A stretch of DNA of 16,575 bases, taken from contig CAIPQX010000139.1 of NCBI GenBank assembly GCA_903867285.1, positions 1 to 16,575 on the forward strand. The letters run 5' to 3'. Position numbers and translations under genes: made by a program. The notes beneath the pieces were generated by a model. The model was not told where the DNA came from. It searched no databases and worked only from the letters and a program-made list of their open reading frames with translations. Position 1 is the stretch's first letter. Each line of letters starts with the position of its first letter. Of this stretch, positions 6,455 to 14,070 are shown one piece after another. Source of the stretch: an uncultured Actinomycetes bacterium (GTDB lineage: Bacteria; Actinomycetota; Actinomycetes; Nanopelagicales; Nanopelagicaceae).

Positions 6455-8479
6455 TTAGACCTCTTCTACTTTCGTAGGAGCTGCCTTTTTCCGCGACTTA
6501 CGCGCTGGCTTCACTGCTAATGCCTCCGGATCTACCTGTGGCTTTGCAGCTACAAGGCCCACTGGAGGAAGAGTGGAAGGTGAACGGTTCGGCGATCCCG
6601 TCCAGGCAGGGCGAGAGGAGACCATGCGAACCTTGGTAAAGATGCGCTCAATATCATCCTTCAGCAGGGTTTCACGCTCGAGTAGTTCGACAACCAACTC
6701 ATCCAAAATGTCGCGATTTTGCACGAGAATATTGAATGCCTCTTGGTGGGCATTTTCAATCAGATTGTGGATCTCTTCATCAATGATTCCAGCAATCTCT
6801 TCGGAGTAGTCGCGTTGGTGACCATAATCGCGACCGAGGAATGGATCGCTATCACCACTTCCAAGTTTGATAGCCCCGATGCGTTCTGTCATTCCATATT
6901 GAGTAACCATCGCGCGCGCTAGATTCGTCGCCTTCTCAATATCGTTTGATGCGCCGGTAGTTGGATCGTGGAAAATTAACTCCTCGGCGGCGCGACCACC
7001 CAGTGAGTATGAAAGCTGATCAAGCATTTGATTACGCGTAGTTGCATAACGATCTTCGTCGGGAAGCACCATTGTATAACCGAGGGCGCGCCCGCGCGGC
7101 ATGATCGTAATCTTATGAACGGGATCGGTATTAGGGAGCGCGTGCGCTACCAGCGCGTGACCACCCTCGTGATACGCAGTGATGCGACGCTCTTCCTCTG
7201 TCATTAATCGACTGGTGCGTTGCGGTCCAGCCATCACGCGATCAATGGACTCATCGAGTGCCATAGTTGTGATGACCTTTGCATTTTCGCGTGCAGTTAG
7301 CAGAGCTGCTTCATTCAATACATTTGCTAGATCTGCACCTGTAAAACCGGGCGTACGTTTGGCGATCTCACCGAGGTCAACGCTCTTTGCGATTGGCTTT
7401 CCTTTGGCGTGAACTTCGAGAATTGCCTTGCGTCCTAAGAGGTCGGGGCGATCCACTGGAATCTGGCGATCAAAACGCCCGGGGCGCAAGATCGCAGGAT
7501 CGAGAACATCTGGTCGATTTGTTGCTGCGATCAAGATGACTTGGGTGTTCTCTTCAAAACCATCCATCTCTACTAATAACTGGTTAAGGGTCTGCTCTCG
7601 TTCATCGTTACCGCCACCCATGCCAGCGCCTCGCTGCCGACCGACAGCGTCTATCTCATCGACGAAAATAATTGCGGGAGCCGCCTCTTTCGCCTTATTA
7701 AAGAGATCGCGAACTCGAGAAGCTCCAACACCAACAAACATCTCAACAAATTCCGACCCAGATATAGAGAAGAAAGGAACATTCGCCTCCCCCGCGACAG
7801 CACGCGCAAGGAGCGTTTTTCCGGTTCCCGGAGGTCCATAAAGCAGCACGCCTTTAGGGATCTTGGCGCCTATATCTTGGTATTTCTTGGGATCTGATAG
7901 GAAATCCTTTATTTCGCGTAGTTCGGCGACCGCTTCGTCAGCGCCGGCAACATCCGCGAAGGTGCTCTTAGGAGCCTCTTTGGATTGCAATTTAGCTTTA
8001 GAGCGACCAAAAGAGAAGATCCTATTTCCACCCTGGGAGTTAGACATGAAGAGCAGGAGGATAAATCCAATTATCAGAAATGGGGCAAAACTAAAAAATA
8101 GCGTGGCGAAGAATGAGGTGGTTGGAACTTTTACATTCCATGTTTTCGTTGGTGGATTGCTCGTCAATAGCTCGGTGATTTGCTGCTCTTGATTTGTGAC
8201 GTAAGAGGCAACCAGGTGGGTAGCCCCGTTAACCGATTCGCCGCTCTTGAGAATAATCTCAACCTTCTGATCCTTGTCAATGACAAGAGCTGATTCCACC
8301 TTATTCTGCGATATTTCCGCGAGCACTGTGGATGTATCCACCGTGGTGTAAGCGGCGCCGCTCCCAGAAATTCTTCCCAGGGCGACAACCAGGATCAGCG
8401 CAAGCACGATCCAAAAGAGTGGGCCGCGCATCAACTTGCGGATCCTCTTACGGGGAAGGTTTATCTTTTTATCTGCCAT
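6455..8479 (-). CDS. ftsH: ATP-dependent zinc metalloprotease FtsH
   Basis: FtsH is a hexameric membrane-anchored AAA+ protease that degrades misfolded membrane and some cytosolic proteins. In the 674 residues, a basic N-terminal tail (KRIRK) precedes membrane segment 1 at about 21-35. An extracytoplasmic domain runs to about 118, and segment 2 covers about 123-145. The AAA+ module has Walker A GPPGTGKT at 215-222, Walker B IIFVDEID at 270-277, and the second region of homology ending ILRPGRFDRQ at 330-339 with its arginine fingers. The protease domain has HEGGH at 437-441 and the third zinc ligand Asp513 in TGASNDIEKAT. The last 55 residues are low-complexity and end in a basic KPARKSRKKAAPTK tail, common in actinobacterial FtsH. 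The gene starts 61 bp after hpt, with only a weak purine-rich AGAGAAGAG before the ATG. It ends two bases before folE. Confidence 0.97.
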   Translation of the reverse strand: MADKKINLPRKRIRKLMRGPLFWIVLALILVVALGRISGSGAAYTTVDTSTVLAEISQNKVESALVIDKDQKVEIILKSGESVNGATHLVASYVTNQEQQITELLTSNPPTKTWNVKVPTTSFFATLFFSFAPFLIIGFILLLFMSNSQGGNRIFSFGRSKAKLQSKEAPKSTFADVAGADEAVAELREIKDFLSDPKKYQDIGAKIPKGVLLYGPPGTGKTLLARAVAGEANVPFFSISGSEFVEMFVGVGASRVRDLFNKAKEAAPAIIFVDEIDAVGRQRGAGMGGGNDEREQTLNQLLVEMDGFEENTQVILIAATNRPDVLDPAILRPGRFDRQIPVDRPDLLGRKAILEVHAKGKPIAKSVDLGEIAKRTPGFTGADLANVLNEAALLTARENAKVITTMALDESIDRVMAGPQRTSRLMTEEERRITAYHEGGHALVAHALPNTDPVHKITIMPRGRALGYTMVLPDEDRYATTRNQMLDQLSYSLGGRAAEELIFHDPTTGASNDIEKATNLARAMVTQYGMTERIGAIKLGSGDSDPFLGRDYGHQRDYSEEIAGIIDEEIHNLIENAHQEAFNILVQNRDILDELVVELLERETLLKDDIERIFTKVRMVSSRPAWTGSPNRSPSTLPPVGLVAAKPQVDPEALAVKPARKSRKKAAPTKVEEV

Positions 8480-8540
8480 TGCTCTTCTCTATGATCTTCT
8501 CTGGGGTAACGGAATATGGTCGAAAATTATTTCCTTGAAA

Positions 8541-9092
8541 TCAGGAGTAAACACCTTTAGCTAAGATCCCGATGAAATCTAGGTTGCGGTACTTCTCGCC
8601 ATAATCCAAGCCGTAGCCCACAACAAACTCATTGGGTATATCAAATCCGACATATTTGACATCGACTTCAACCTTCGCAGCGTCTGGTTTTCTGAGCATG
8701 GTAAAGATTTCAACGCTCTTAGCTCCGCGAGATTGTAAATTGGATTTAAGCCAGGCCAGGGTTAGCCCGGTGTCGAGAATATCTTCAACGATTAAAACGT
8801 GGCGACCCGTGATATCGCGATCGAGATCTTTGAGAATTCGAACTACGCCACTTGATTTTGTTCCCGAGCCATATGAAGAGACGGCCATCCAATCCATTTC
8901 AACATGACGATTGAGTGCGCGTACTAGATCGGCCATAGTCATGACGGCGCCCTTGAGAATTCCAATCACAAGGAGGTCGCGATCGACATAGTCACCTTCA
9001 ATCGCTGCTGCGATCTCTTTGAGTCGAGCTTGGATTTCTGGGGCCGTAACTATGACGCGATCAATGTCTGCGCCTGCGGTGCTTAAATCCAC
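8541..9092 (-). CDS. hpt: Hypoxanthine(-guanine) phosphoribosyltransferase
   Basis: This enzyme salvages hypoxanthine and guanine with PRPP to IMP and GMP. The 183 residues match bacterial HGPRT. ILKGAVM at 45-51 holds the PPi-loop Lys-Gly pair. The flexible catalytic loop SSYGSGT is at 72-78. The PRPP signature VLIVEDILDTGLTL is at 99-112, with the two acidic residues and Asp107 as general base. FVVGYGLDYGEKYRNL at 156-171 holds the purine-binding and Mg-binding residues. The start codon is GTG at 9092, chosen because AAAAGGAG lies four bases upstream and overlaps the tilS stop (9103-9105). No in-frame ATG fits the family N-terminus. The tilS-hpt-ftsH order is conserved across many bacteria. 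Confidence 0.96.
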   Translation of the reverse strand: MDLSTAGADIDRVIVTAPEIQARLKEIAAAIEGDYVDRDLLVIGILKGAVMTMADLVRALNRHVEMDWMAVSSYGSGTKSSGVVRILKDLDRDITGRHVLIVEDILDTGLTLAWLKSNLQSRGAKSVEIFTMLRKPDAAKVEVDVKYVGFDIPNEFVVGYGLDYGEKYRNLDFIGILAKGVYS

Positions 9093-9102
9093 GATGCTCC
9101 TT

Positions 9103-10053
9103 TTATGAGATCTGCTGTGAGAGCGAAAGTCTGCCCGAAATCCGAGCCACCTTCACACCACCGGGGAGGGAAATTTCCCCCTGGCCGTGCCAATCGGTGA
9201 TCAAGGCCTCAACGGGCGCGAGGTGATCGGCGGTCAGCGCCCCCTCTGGAGCCCCTGAAGCGTAAATAGCTAGCCGGAGCACCCGGATCCGAACCGCTTT
9301 AGGGAGTTCGAGCAACCTTTCGACCGCAAGGGGGTCGCCCCCTGATAGGAATTGAGTGGCCAGGAGATCTAAGGCATCAGCGTCCTCGCGCAGGATCCGG
9401 GCGCTGCGCGCCAGTGCATCGCTAATCCCAGGGCCGAGATTGGCCTCTAAAACCGGAAGTACCGCATTTCGCACGCGTACTCGGGCATAGTGCAGATCTG
9501 AATTCTGGGGATCGATCCAAGGTGTGATTCCATTTTCCGTGCAGGTTGCCTCAGTGATCGAACGATCGATATCAAGGAGTGGTCTCACATAGGGCCCATT
9601 CACCTCTGCGATCCCGGAGAGCGAACGTGTCCCAGATCCGCGCGCCAACCCCAGCAAGACGGACTCGGCTTGATCATTTTTGGTATGGGCCAGAAAGAAG
9701 AAGTCGGGTTGATACTTTGAGATCGCTACCTCAAATGCCTGGTAGCGCGCCCGTCTCGCGGATGCTTCCATCCCATCGAGAAGATCTACAACAACGGGAA
9801 TGATTTCCACAGATTTAAAGCCGATTCGCAACAACTCTTCTCGCGCGCGCTCGGCAACCACGGCAGAAGCCTCTTGTAATTGATGATCAATAATAATGGC
9901 AACAAGATCTACACCGTTTGTCTTACATTCAAAATGGGACGCAACGGCGAGCGCCATTGAATCAGCGCCACCCGAAACTCCGATGAGAATTCGTGCATCG
10001 GCGGTCTCCACCCAAGGCCGCACCGCTTGCCGAATCGCCAGAGTCGCCTTCAT
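9103..10053 (-). CDS. tilS: tRNA(Ile)-lysidine synthetase
   Basis: TilS attaches lysine to C34 of the CAU-anticodon isoleucine tRNA using ATP, so that it reads AUA. The PP-loop SGGADS is at 27-32, DHQL at 56-59, the RRARY segment at 100-104, and AHTKNDQAES at 122-131 (the family usually has DDQAET, so the first Asp is Asn here). DPQNSDLHYARVRVRN at 181-196 matches the tRNA-contact region. At 316 residues it has the catalytic domain and one following helical domain but not the far C-terminal domain of E. coli TilS (432 residues). This short form is normal in actinobacteria. The ATG at 10053 has no Shine-Dalgarno. Instead a TAGGCT hexamer ends six bases upstream, within a 15-bp palindrome, suggesting a leaderless start. 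The NlpC/P60 gene ends 16 bases upstream. Confidence 0.94.
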   Translation of the reverse strand: MKATLAIRQAVRPWVETADARILIGVSGGADSMALAVASHFECKTNGVDLVAIIIDHQLQEASAVVAERAREELLRIGFKSVEIIPVVVDLLDGMEASARRARYQAFEVAISKYQPDFFFLAHTKNDQAESVLLGLARGSGTRSLSGIAEVNGPYVRPLLDIDRSITEATCTENGITPWIDPQNSDLHYARVRVRNAVLPVLEANLGPGISDALARSARILREDADALDLLATQFLSGGDPLAVERLLELPKAVRIRVLRLAIYASGAPEGALTADHLAPVEALITDWHGQGEISLPGGVKVARISGRLSLSQQIS

Positions 10054-10054
10054 G

Positions 10055-10069
10055 CAGTTAGCCTAACTG
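10055..10069. repeat. 15-bp palindrome just upstream of tilS
   Basis: CAGTTAG and CTAACTG form perfect 7-bp arms around a single central base. They fill nearly all of the 16-base gap between the NlpC/P60 stop and the tilS ATG. With one central base it is better seen as a dyad protein-binding site than as a hairpin, although a six-pair stem with a three-base loop is possible. It overlaps the predicted -10 hexamer of tilS (10060-10065), a usual place for a repressor operator. No regulator is known to me for this sequence, so the operator role is inference. Confidence 0.45.
10060..10065 (-). promoter_or_regulatory. Putative -10 element for leaderless tilS transcript
   Basis: On the minus strand TAGGCT fits the TAnnnT pattern of actinobacterial housekeeping -10 elements and is separated from the tilS ATG by exactly six bases, so transcription would begin at or next to the A of ATG. 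No TTGACA-like -35 is seen at 16-18 bases further upstream. The same spacing occurs at four other starts in this window. Confidence 0.45.
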
Positions 10070-11323
10070 TTAAACCCGACCACCCGAAGGCATCAAGCCA
10101 GAGACGCTGTACATGCTCGAGTAGATAAGGCCGGTCCGAGTTGAGTTAGCCTCCCACATCATGCCATTTCCAGCGTAAATGGTGATGTGGTGGATATTTT
10201 GGATTGAACCATCATAGGAATAAAAGAGAAGGTCGCCTGGAATTAAATTATCGAGTTTCACTCGCTGGGTATCCACGAAGTAGAGAGCGGCATTGAGTCG
10301 CGACCAATTTGGATATCCGAGTCCAGCAGCGTGATAAGCAGCATAAACCAATCCAGAACAGTCAAAACTCTTAGGGCCTTGCGCGCCCCACACATATGGT
10401 TTACGTGCCAATACTTGTGCCCGAGCATAAGCAACTGCTTTGGTGCGAATAGCATCGGTGCCACGAGTTGTAGAGCGACCCTTAAATCCGCGATCCGGCC
10501 AGATTTTTGCCTGACCTTTGGTTTGTGCCGCGGTATTTGCACTTGATTGTTCTAATTGGGAGAGAGCTAATTGTTGTTGCAGAGTGATTCTGAAATTGCG
10601 AGCGGTAGCGAGCTCTACCATCAACTTGCCTTGAATGGCACGGAGTTTTGCAACTTCCGCAGTCTGTGCAGATTGCGCGGCAACCGCTGCTGCTTTCGCC
10701 GCCGCCACCTTTGCGGTTGCGCTTGCTTGGGCGACCTTTGCTGCAGTAGCAGCGGCTTGGGCAGCTTTAGCAATAATAAGAGCGCTCTTATACCTATCTA
10801 ACGCCACCGAATCTGTGGCTCCTACCTGGTCGAGAATGCTAAGTCGATCGACCAAATCTTGTGGGCCATTGGATTCGAGAACGGTGTTAAGAGTCGTGAA
10901 GCCCCCGCCCATGATGTAGGCATTTGCTGCCATCCGACCAATTGTCCGATTGGCTTCTGCGACAGCTACTTGGGTGAGCGCCGCATGCGCAGTTGCAAGA
11001 TTGGATTGCTTCGTGGCGACCGCGAGTGCACCTTGGGCTGAGAGAAGAAGCGCTTGCTTATGAGCCGTGACTGCGGTCAGTTGTTGCAATAAATTTTGTG
11101 CGGAATTTAATTTGGAGGTGGCTGCTGCTGCAGCAGCGGCCTTGGCATTCTCAGATGCCTGTGCGGCCGCTATCTGTGCCTTCGTAGGTGCAGATACTTT
11201 TGGTTTTGGTTTTGCCGTTGGCGTGGGGGTAGTGGCAAACGAAACGGTGGGAATCGACATAAGTAGTCCGGTGCAGAGCGCAACCATGCGGAGATGTCGA
11301 TTAAACATAAAATAGCCAACCAT
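10070..11323 (-). CDS. Secreted NlpC/P60 peptidoglycan endopeptidase with Ala-rich coiled coil
   Basis: This is a probable cell-wall hydrolase that cleaves within peptidoglycan stem peptides (D,L-endopeptidase) outside the membrane. Residues 1-30 form a signal peptide with a hydrophobic core and a likely cut after VSFA. A Pro/Thr/Lys linker runs to about 48. Residues 48-265 are a very Ala-rich helical or coiled-coil region. The NlpC/P60 domain covers about 293-417: YVWGAQGPKSFDCSGLVYAAY at 310-330 with nucleophile Cys322, PGDLLFY at 362-368, HHITIYAG at 378-385 with His379, and Glu391 in MWEAN as the third residue, as in mycobacterial RipA. The layout resembles actinobacterial Rip-type hydrolases whose coiled coil controls the enzyme. 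The ATG at 11323 has no Shine-Dalgarno; Met6 and Met13 are possible starts. It lies 79 bp after the ABC permease and 16 bp before tilS. Confidence 0.88.
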   Translation of the reverse strand: MVGYFMFNRHLRMVALCTGLLMSIPTVSFATTPTPTAKPKPKVSAPTKAQIAAAQASENAKAAAAAAATSKLNSAQNLLQQLTAVTAHKQALLLSAQGALAVATKQSNLATAHAALTQVAVAEANRTIGRMAANAYIMGGGFTTLNTVLESNGPQDLVDRLSILDQVGATDSVALDRYKSALIIAKAAQAAATAAKVAQASATAKVAAAKAAAVAAQSAQTAEVAKLRAIQGKLMVELATARNFRITLQQQLALSQLEQSSANTAAQTKGQAKIWPDRGFKGRSTTRGTDAIRTKAVAYARAQVLARKPYVWGAQGPKSFDCSGLVYAAYHAAGLGYPNWSRLNAALYFVDTQRVKLDNLIPGDLLFYSYDGSIQNIHHITIYAGNGMMWEANSTRTGLIYSSMYSVSGLMPSGGRV

Positions 11324-11343
11324 TCACGAGGAAGTAACAGTTA

Positions 11344-11349
11344 AGGATA
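11344..11349 (-). promoter_or_regulatory. Possible -10 element upstream of the NlpC/P60 gene
   Basis: TATCCT on the minus strand lies in the 79-bp gap (11324-11402) between the ABC permease and the NlpC/P60 gene, in an AT-rich patch. It would start transcription about 14 bases before the ATG at 11323. No convincing -35 or Shine-Dalgarno accompanies it. The rest of the gap holds no gene and no terminator-like hairpin that I can see. A TAACAGTTA element at 11335-11343 adjoins it. Confidence 0.25.
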
Positions 11350-11402
11350 ATTGATAATTCCGCGTGAGAGGTCTATTGACTCGTTGTGAATTGGCTGTGT
11401 CC

Positions 11403-12194
11403 CTAGTTTGCTACATCTCTACGTTTAAAAAGAAGCGCAACAATCGTAAATCCTATGACTAGATAGGCAGCCGAGATACCCATGGACCATTTGTAACTGA
11501 CTGTGAGTGAGCCGCCTTGTGCAATATTGTCAAAGTTCTGACCAGGTAGCCATTTCTGGGTACTAGATACAACGCCACCAAGAATCGTTTCGAGGATGAG
11601 TGACCAGATGACACCCGTGGAAATTGCGCTTATAGGCGAGCGGAAAAGTAAACCAAGAATCATTCCGAAAGTTCCGAATGCAATCGTTGTTAATAGCACG
11701 TTAATAAAGGTGCGCCCCAGGAGCGAAAGAGCGGTAGAGGTGAACCATGCTGTCGTTGTTACCTTGGCATGCGGTGCCAGGCCGTAAGAAACAGATATAG
11801 CAACCAAGGCATCAATAGTCACTAGAGCGATTGCGAAGATAACCATAGAGAGATATTTTCCGGAGAGAATCTTCATACGCGAAGGTTGGCGGACCAGCAG
11901 ATTGCGTAGAGTTCCCAAGGTGTATTCCTGGGCGGTCTGAGATGCGAAGACGCAGAGCGCTGTAATACCGAGGAAGAACGAGACAATTTTGAATCCGTAA
12001 ACCAAGCCCGCCGCTTGACTTAAGATTGCTGGAGAAATTATCTCCCCGCGTTGCCCATTCCCTTGCCCAGAGTTTGCACGCAGATAGACGATCGAAGTAA
12101 AGAGCGCGGTCAGAGCTGCAACAACCAAGATGGTTGACACTAGGAGTGTAGGACGACGAAGTTTACGAAGTTCGGCACGCATTACATTAAACAT
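11403..12194 (-). CDS. ABC-2 type transporter permease
   Basis: This is the membrane half of an ABC exporter whose ATPase is the gene just upstream (two-base gap). In the 263 residues, an N-terminal cytoplasmic MRAELRKLRRP stretch leads into about six membrane segments at roughly 16-36, 66-86, 112-137, 157-184, 187-210 and 238-257. A cytoplasmic EYTLGTLRNLLVRQPSR loop at 90-106 is typical of ABC-2 permeases and probably docks the ATPase. A hydrophilic loop at 38-58 (SGQGNGQRGE) is likely extracytoplasmic. The start at 12194 follows GGTGAG, which overlaps the ATPase stop; Met5 is an alternative. The substrate cannot be read from the sequence. The pair resembles bacitracin or lantibiotic-resistance type exporters in general form only. 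Confidence 0.85.
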   Translation of the reverse strand: MFNVMRAELRKLRRPTLLVSTILVVAALTALFTSIVYLRANSGQGNGQRGEIISPAILSQAAGLVYGFKIVSFFLGITALCVFASQTAQEYTLGTLRNLLVRQPSRMKILSGKYLSMVIFAIALVTIDALVAISVSYGLAPHAKVTTTAWFTSTALSLLGRTFINVLLTTIAFGTFGMILGLLFRSPISAISTGVIWSLILETILGGVVSSTQKWLPGQNFDNIAQGGSLTVSYKWSMGISAAYLVIGFTIVALLFKRRDVAN

Positions 12195-12196
12195 AT

Positions 12197-13096
12197 TTAC
12201 TCACCTGTCATTTCAAAGAATGTCTCTTCGAGAGTCGCTTGCGTCGCGGTTAGAGCTGAGAGAGTTATGCCCGCATTAAATGCCAGGCGATTAAAGGTTG
12301 CCCCCCATTCGGCGTCTGCCACAATATGAACGGTGCCTTCTTCGACACTCGCTTCACGTCCGTGGCGGATTGCAATATCCACCAACTTGTTGAGATCGAC
12401 AGAGAATTCCGGTTCTGCCACCAAGGTGGCGAGCTGTGCAGCCAATAAATCTTGGGTGCGGCCGGCAAAGAGAACCTTTCCCTCACGCAACATGACAAGT
12501 GATTCGGCGATCATCTCGAGTTCAGATAAGAGGTGTGATGATACGAAGACACTCGTACCCTCGCTCGCTAGATCCTTAATGAGATTTCTTACCTCTTGAA
12601 TGCCGGAGGGATCCAGGCCATTTGTTGGCTCGTCCAAGACTAAGAGTTTTGGATTTGGGAGAAGGGCTGCTGCTATCCCCAGACGTTGTTTCATGCCCAA
12701 TGAATATGTTTTGTACTTCGATCCACCTCGATCTGCAAGGCCCACCTTCTCTAGCAGGGTTGCAACGCGCTCTTTTGGAAATCCGCCGAGCGAGGCCAGC
12801 ACCTTGAGGTTCTCTGCACCGCTTAGTCCAGGGTAGAAAGCTGGCCCTTCAATCATTGCCCCTACCTGGGGAAGGTAGCGCTCGGGATGTGAAATGCTTT
12901 CGCCGAGCACCGTTCCTGTTCCACCGGTAGGCGTGATGAGGCCGAGCAACATCCGAATGGTGGTCGTCTTGCCAGAACCATTTGGCCCGACAAAGCCACA
13001 AACAGTTCCAAGTGGAACCTCGAAGGTGGCATGAGAGAGAGCGCTTCGCTCTCCGTAAACCTTGGTCAAATCAGTTACCGAGATAGCAGAGGTCAT
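12197..13096 (-). CDS. ABC transporter ATP-binding protein (ABC-2 exporter)
   Basis: This is the cytoplasmic ATPase that powers the permease at 11403-12194. I start it at the ATG at 13096 (299 residues), where MTSAISVTDLTKVYG matches the family N-terminus. The frame extends 45 codons further into ctaB, but those residues show no family similarity. Walker A GPNGSGKT is at 37-44. The Q-loop region is near 77-84. The ABC signature SLGMKQRL is at 132-139, Walker B LLVLDEPTNGLDP at 151-163 and the H-loop SSHLLSE at 186-192. A C-terminal region (about 220-299) ends in TLEETFFEMTGE, as in DrrA/BcrA/CcmA-like drug-export ATPases. The gene lies 59 bp after ctaB. A TATGGT hexamer ends exactly six bases before the ATG and there is no Shine-Dalgarno, so it may have its own leaderless promoter. 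The substrate is unknown. Confidence 0.9.
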   Translation of the reverse strand: MTSAISVTDLTKVYGERSALSHATFEVPLGTVCGFVGPNGSGKTTTIRMLLGLITPTGGTGTVLGESISHPERYLPQVGAMIEGPAFYPGLSGAENLKVLASLGGFPKERVATLLEKVGLADRGGSKYKTYSLGMKQRLGIAAALLPNPKLLVLDEPTNGLDPSGIQEVRNLIKDLASEGTSVFVSSHLLSELEMIAESLVMLREGKVLFAGRTQDLLAAQLATLVAEPEFSVDLNKLVDIAIRHGREASVEEGTVHIVADAEWGATFNRLAFNAGITLSALTATQATLEETFFEMTGE

Positions 13097-13102
13097 TTGA
13101 TA

Positions 13103-13108
13103 ACCATA
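13103..13108 (-). promoter_or_regulatory. Putative -10 element for leaderless ABC ATPase transcript
   Basis: TATGGT on the minus strand (TAnnnT type) is followed by six bases and then the ATG at 13096. Its placement supports the 299-residue start over the longer frame. No -35 is clear. The surrounding 59-bp gap also holds two GGCGAT copies a few bases apart, of unknown meaning. Confidence 0.45.
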
Positions 13109-13155
13109 CGCGAGGACGCTGAGAATTGGGTGGGCGTAAATCGCCTGGGGATCGC

Positions 13156-14046
13156 CTAGACCGTGTGCTTGGCCACAAGGGTGGCTAGAACGAGAACAAG
13201 CGAATATACGCTCAGATAGGTGATCGACCAATGGAAGAGTTTTAGAGCGGCGCGCTCAGAATCTGGACCAGAAATCTTAATCAATTGTGTACCGAATCCC
13301 AGGGCAAGAAGCGCGGTGATCGCATAGCTCCACCAAGGTAGGTGCGCACTCGCTAGAACGAGAAAAGAAGTTGCGGTCATTAATATCGAGTGAAACCACA
13401 TCTGCTTCTGCACGGATTTGATATTGGCAACAACGGGCAGCATTGGAATTCCAGCGGCGGCGTAATCTTCTTTGTACTTAATCGCCAGCGCCCAGAAATG
13501 CGGCGGGGTCCAGAAGAAGATGAGGAGGAAGAAGAGCCAAGCGGTCATGGAGAGTGAGTTGGTAATCGCTGCCCAGCCAATAATTACCGGCATACAACCA
13601 GCGATACCACCCCAGACAATATTTTGAGAGGTGCGTCGCTTTAACCAGATGGTGTAACCGACTACATAAAACAAGATGGCTAGCAAGGTTAAGACTGTGG
13701 CAAGCACGGTGGTGAAAATCAAAAAGATAAGAAGGGAGAGAATCGTAATCACAAGAGAAAACGCAACTGCTTGCTTCTCAGTTACTTCGCCGCTGACCAA
13801 TGGACGATTGCTGGTGCGCTTCATGAGTCGATCGGATTCAACTTCGATCACCATATTGAAAGCATTCGATGCTCCAGCAGCCAGCGTTCCGCCGATCAGA
13901 GTTGCAATGGTTACGCCGAGAGGTGGAAATCGATGGGCGTGGTTTTGGGCGTAAGTAGCCATGAAGAGAGCAGGTAAGGTGGTGACGAGCAACAACTCGA
14001 CAACCCGCAACTTCATTAGTGCCACATAGGCGCCTACATGGCTCAT
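13156..14046 (-). CDS. ctaB: Protoheme IX farnesyltransferase (heme O synthase)
   Basis: CtaB is a UbiA-type membrane prenyltransferase that adds farnesyl to heme b, giving heme O for cytochrome oxidase assembly. The 296 residues hold about eight or nine hydrophobic segments. The sequence resembles mycobacterial CtaB in YTIWLKRRTSQNIVWGGIAG at 131-150, CMPVIIGWAAIT at 151-162, FFWTPPHFWALAIKYKEDY at 177-195 and AGIPMLPVVA at 198-207. The first polyprenyl-diphosphate/Mg motif reads N64-x3-E68-V-E70-S-D72 followed by RLMKRTSNRPL. The family usually has N-x3-D-x3-D, so the first Asp, and a nearby Asp, are Glu here. It lies 24 bp after dac and begins six bases after a TAGAAT hexamer. Many actinobacteria have ctaB near ctaA or transketolase; neither is visible here. 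Confidence 0.94.
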   Translation of the reverse strand: MSHVGAYVALMKLRVVELLLVTTLPALFMATYAQNHAHRFPPLGVTIATLIGGTLAAGASNAFNMVIEVESDRLMKRTSNRPLVSGEVTEKQAVAFSLVITILSLLIFLIFTTVLATVLTLLAILFYVVGYTIWLKRRTSQNIVWGGIAGCMPVIIGWAAITNSLSMTAWLFFLLIFFWTPPHFWALAIKYKEDYAAAGIPMLPVVANIKSVQKQMWFHSILMTATSFLVLASAHLPWWSYAITALLALGFGTQLIKISGPDSERAALKLFHWSITYLSVYSLVLVLATLVAKHTV

Positions 14047-14052
14047 ACCTTA

Positions 14053-14058
14053 ATTCTA
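14053..14058 (-). promoter_or_regulatory. Putative -10 element for leaderless ctaB transcript
   Basis: TAGAAT on the minus strand matches TATAAT at five of six positions and ends six bases before the ctaB ATG. AAGG lies only one base from the ATG, too close to act as a Shine-Dalgarno. The element lies in the 24-bp gap after dac, so ctaB need not depend on dac transcription. No -35 is clear. Confidence 0.5.
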
Positions 14059-14070
14059 ATCACCTATTTG

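Noticed and set aside
7428..7841. 137-codon plus-strand frame opposite ftsH
   Set aside because: It is antisense to the conserved AAA+ domain. Its Arg/Ser/Pro-rich composition is typical of a shadow frame.
8480..8540. Terminator or riboswitch in the 61-bp hpt-ftsH gap
   Set aside because: It has only a short AT-rich GAAA/TTTC inverted repeat with no GC stem or T-run. CATATT and TAATTT could be -10 elements but are not convincing.
10571..11315. Plus-strand open frames rich in Ala, Cys and Phe opposite the NlpC/P60 gene
   Set aside because: They are antisense shadows of the Ala-rich coiled-coil codons, with no recognisable domain or ribosome site.
13097..13231. 45-codon extension of the ABC ATPase frame into ctaB
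   Set aside because: The residues are Cys/His/Pro-rich and unlike any ABC ATPase N-terminus. The ATG at 13096 gives the usual start and fits the upstream hexamer.
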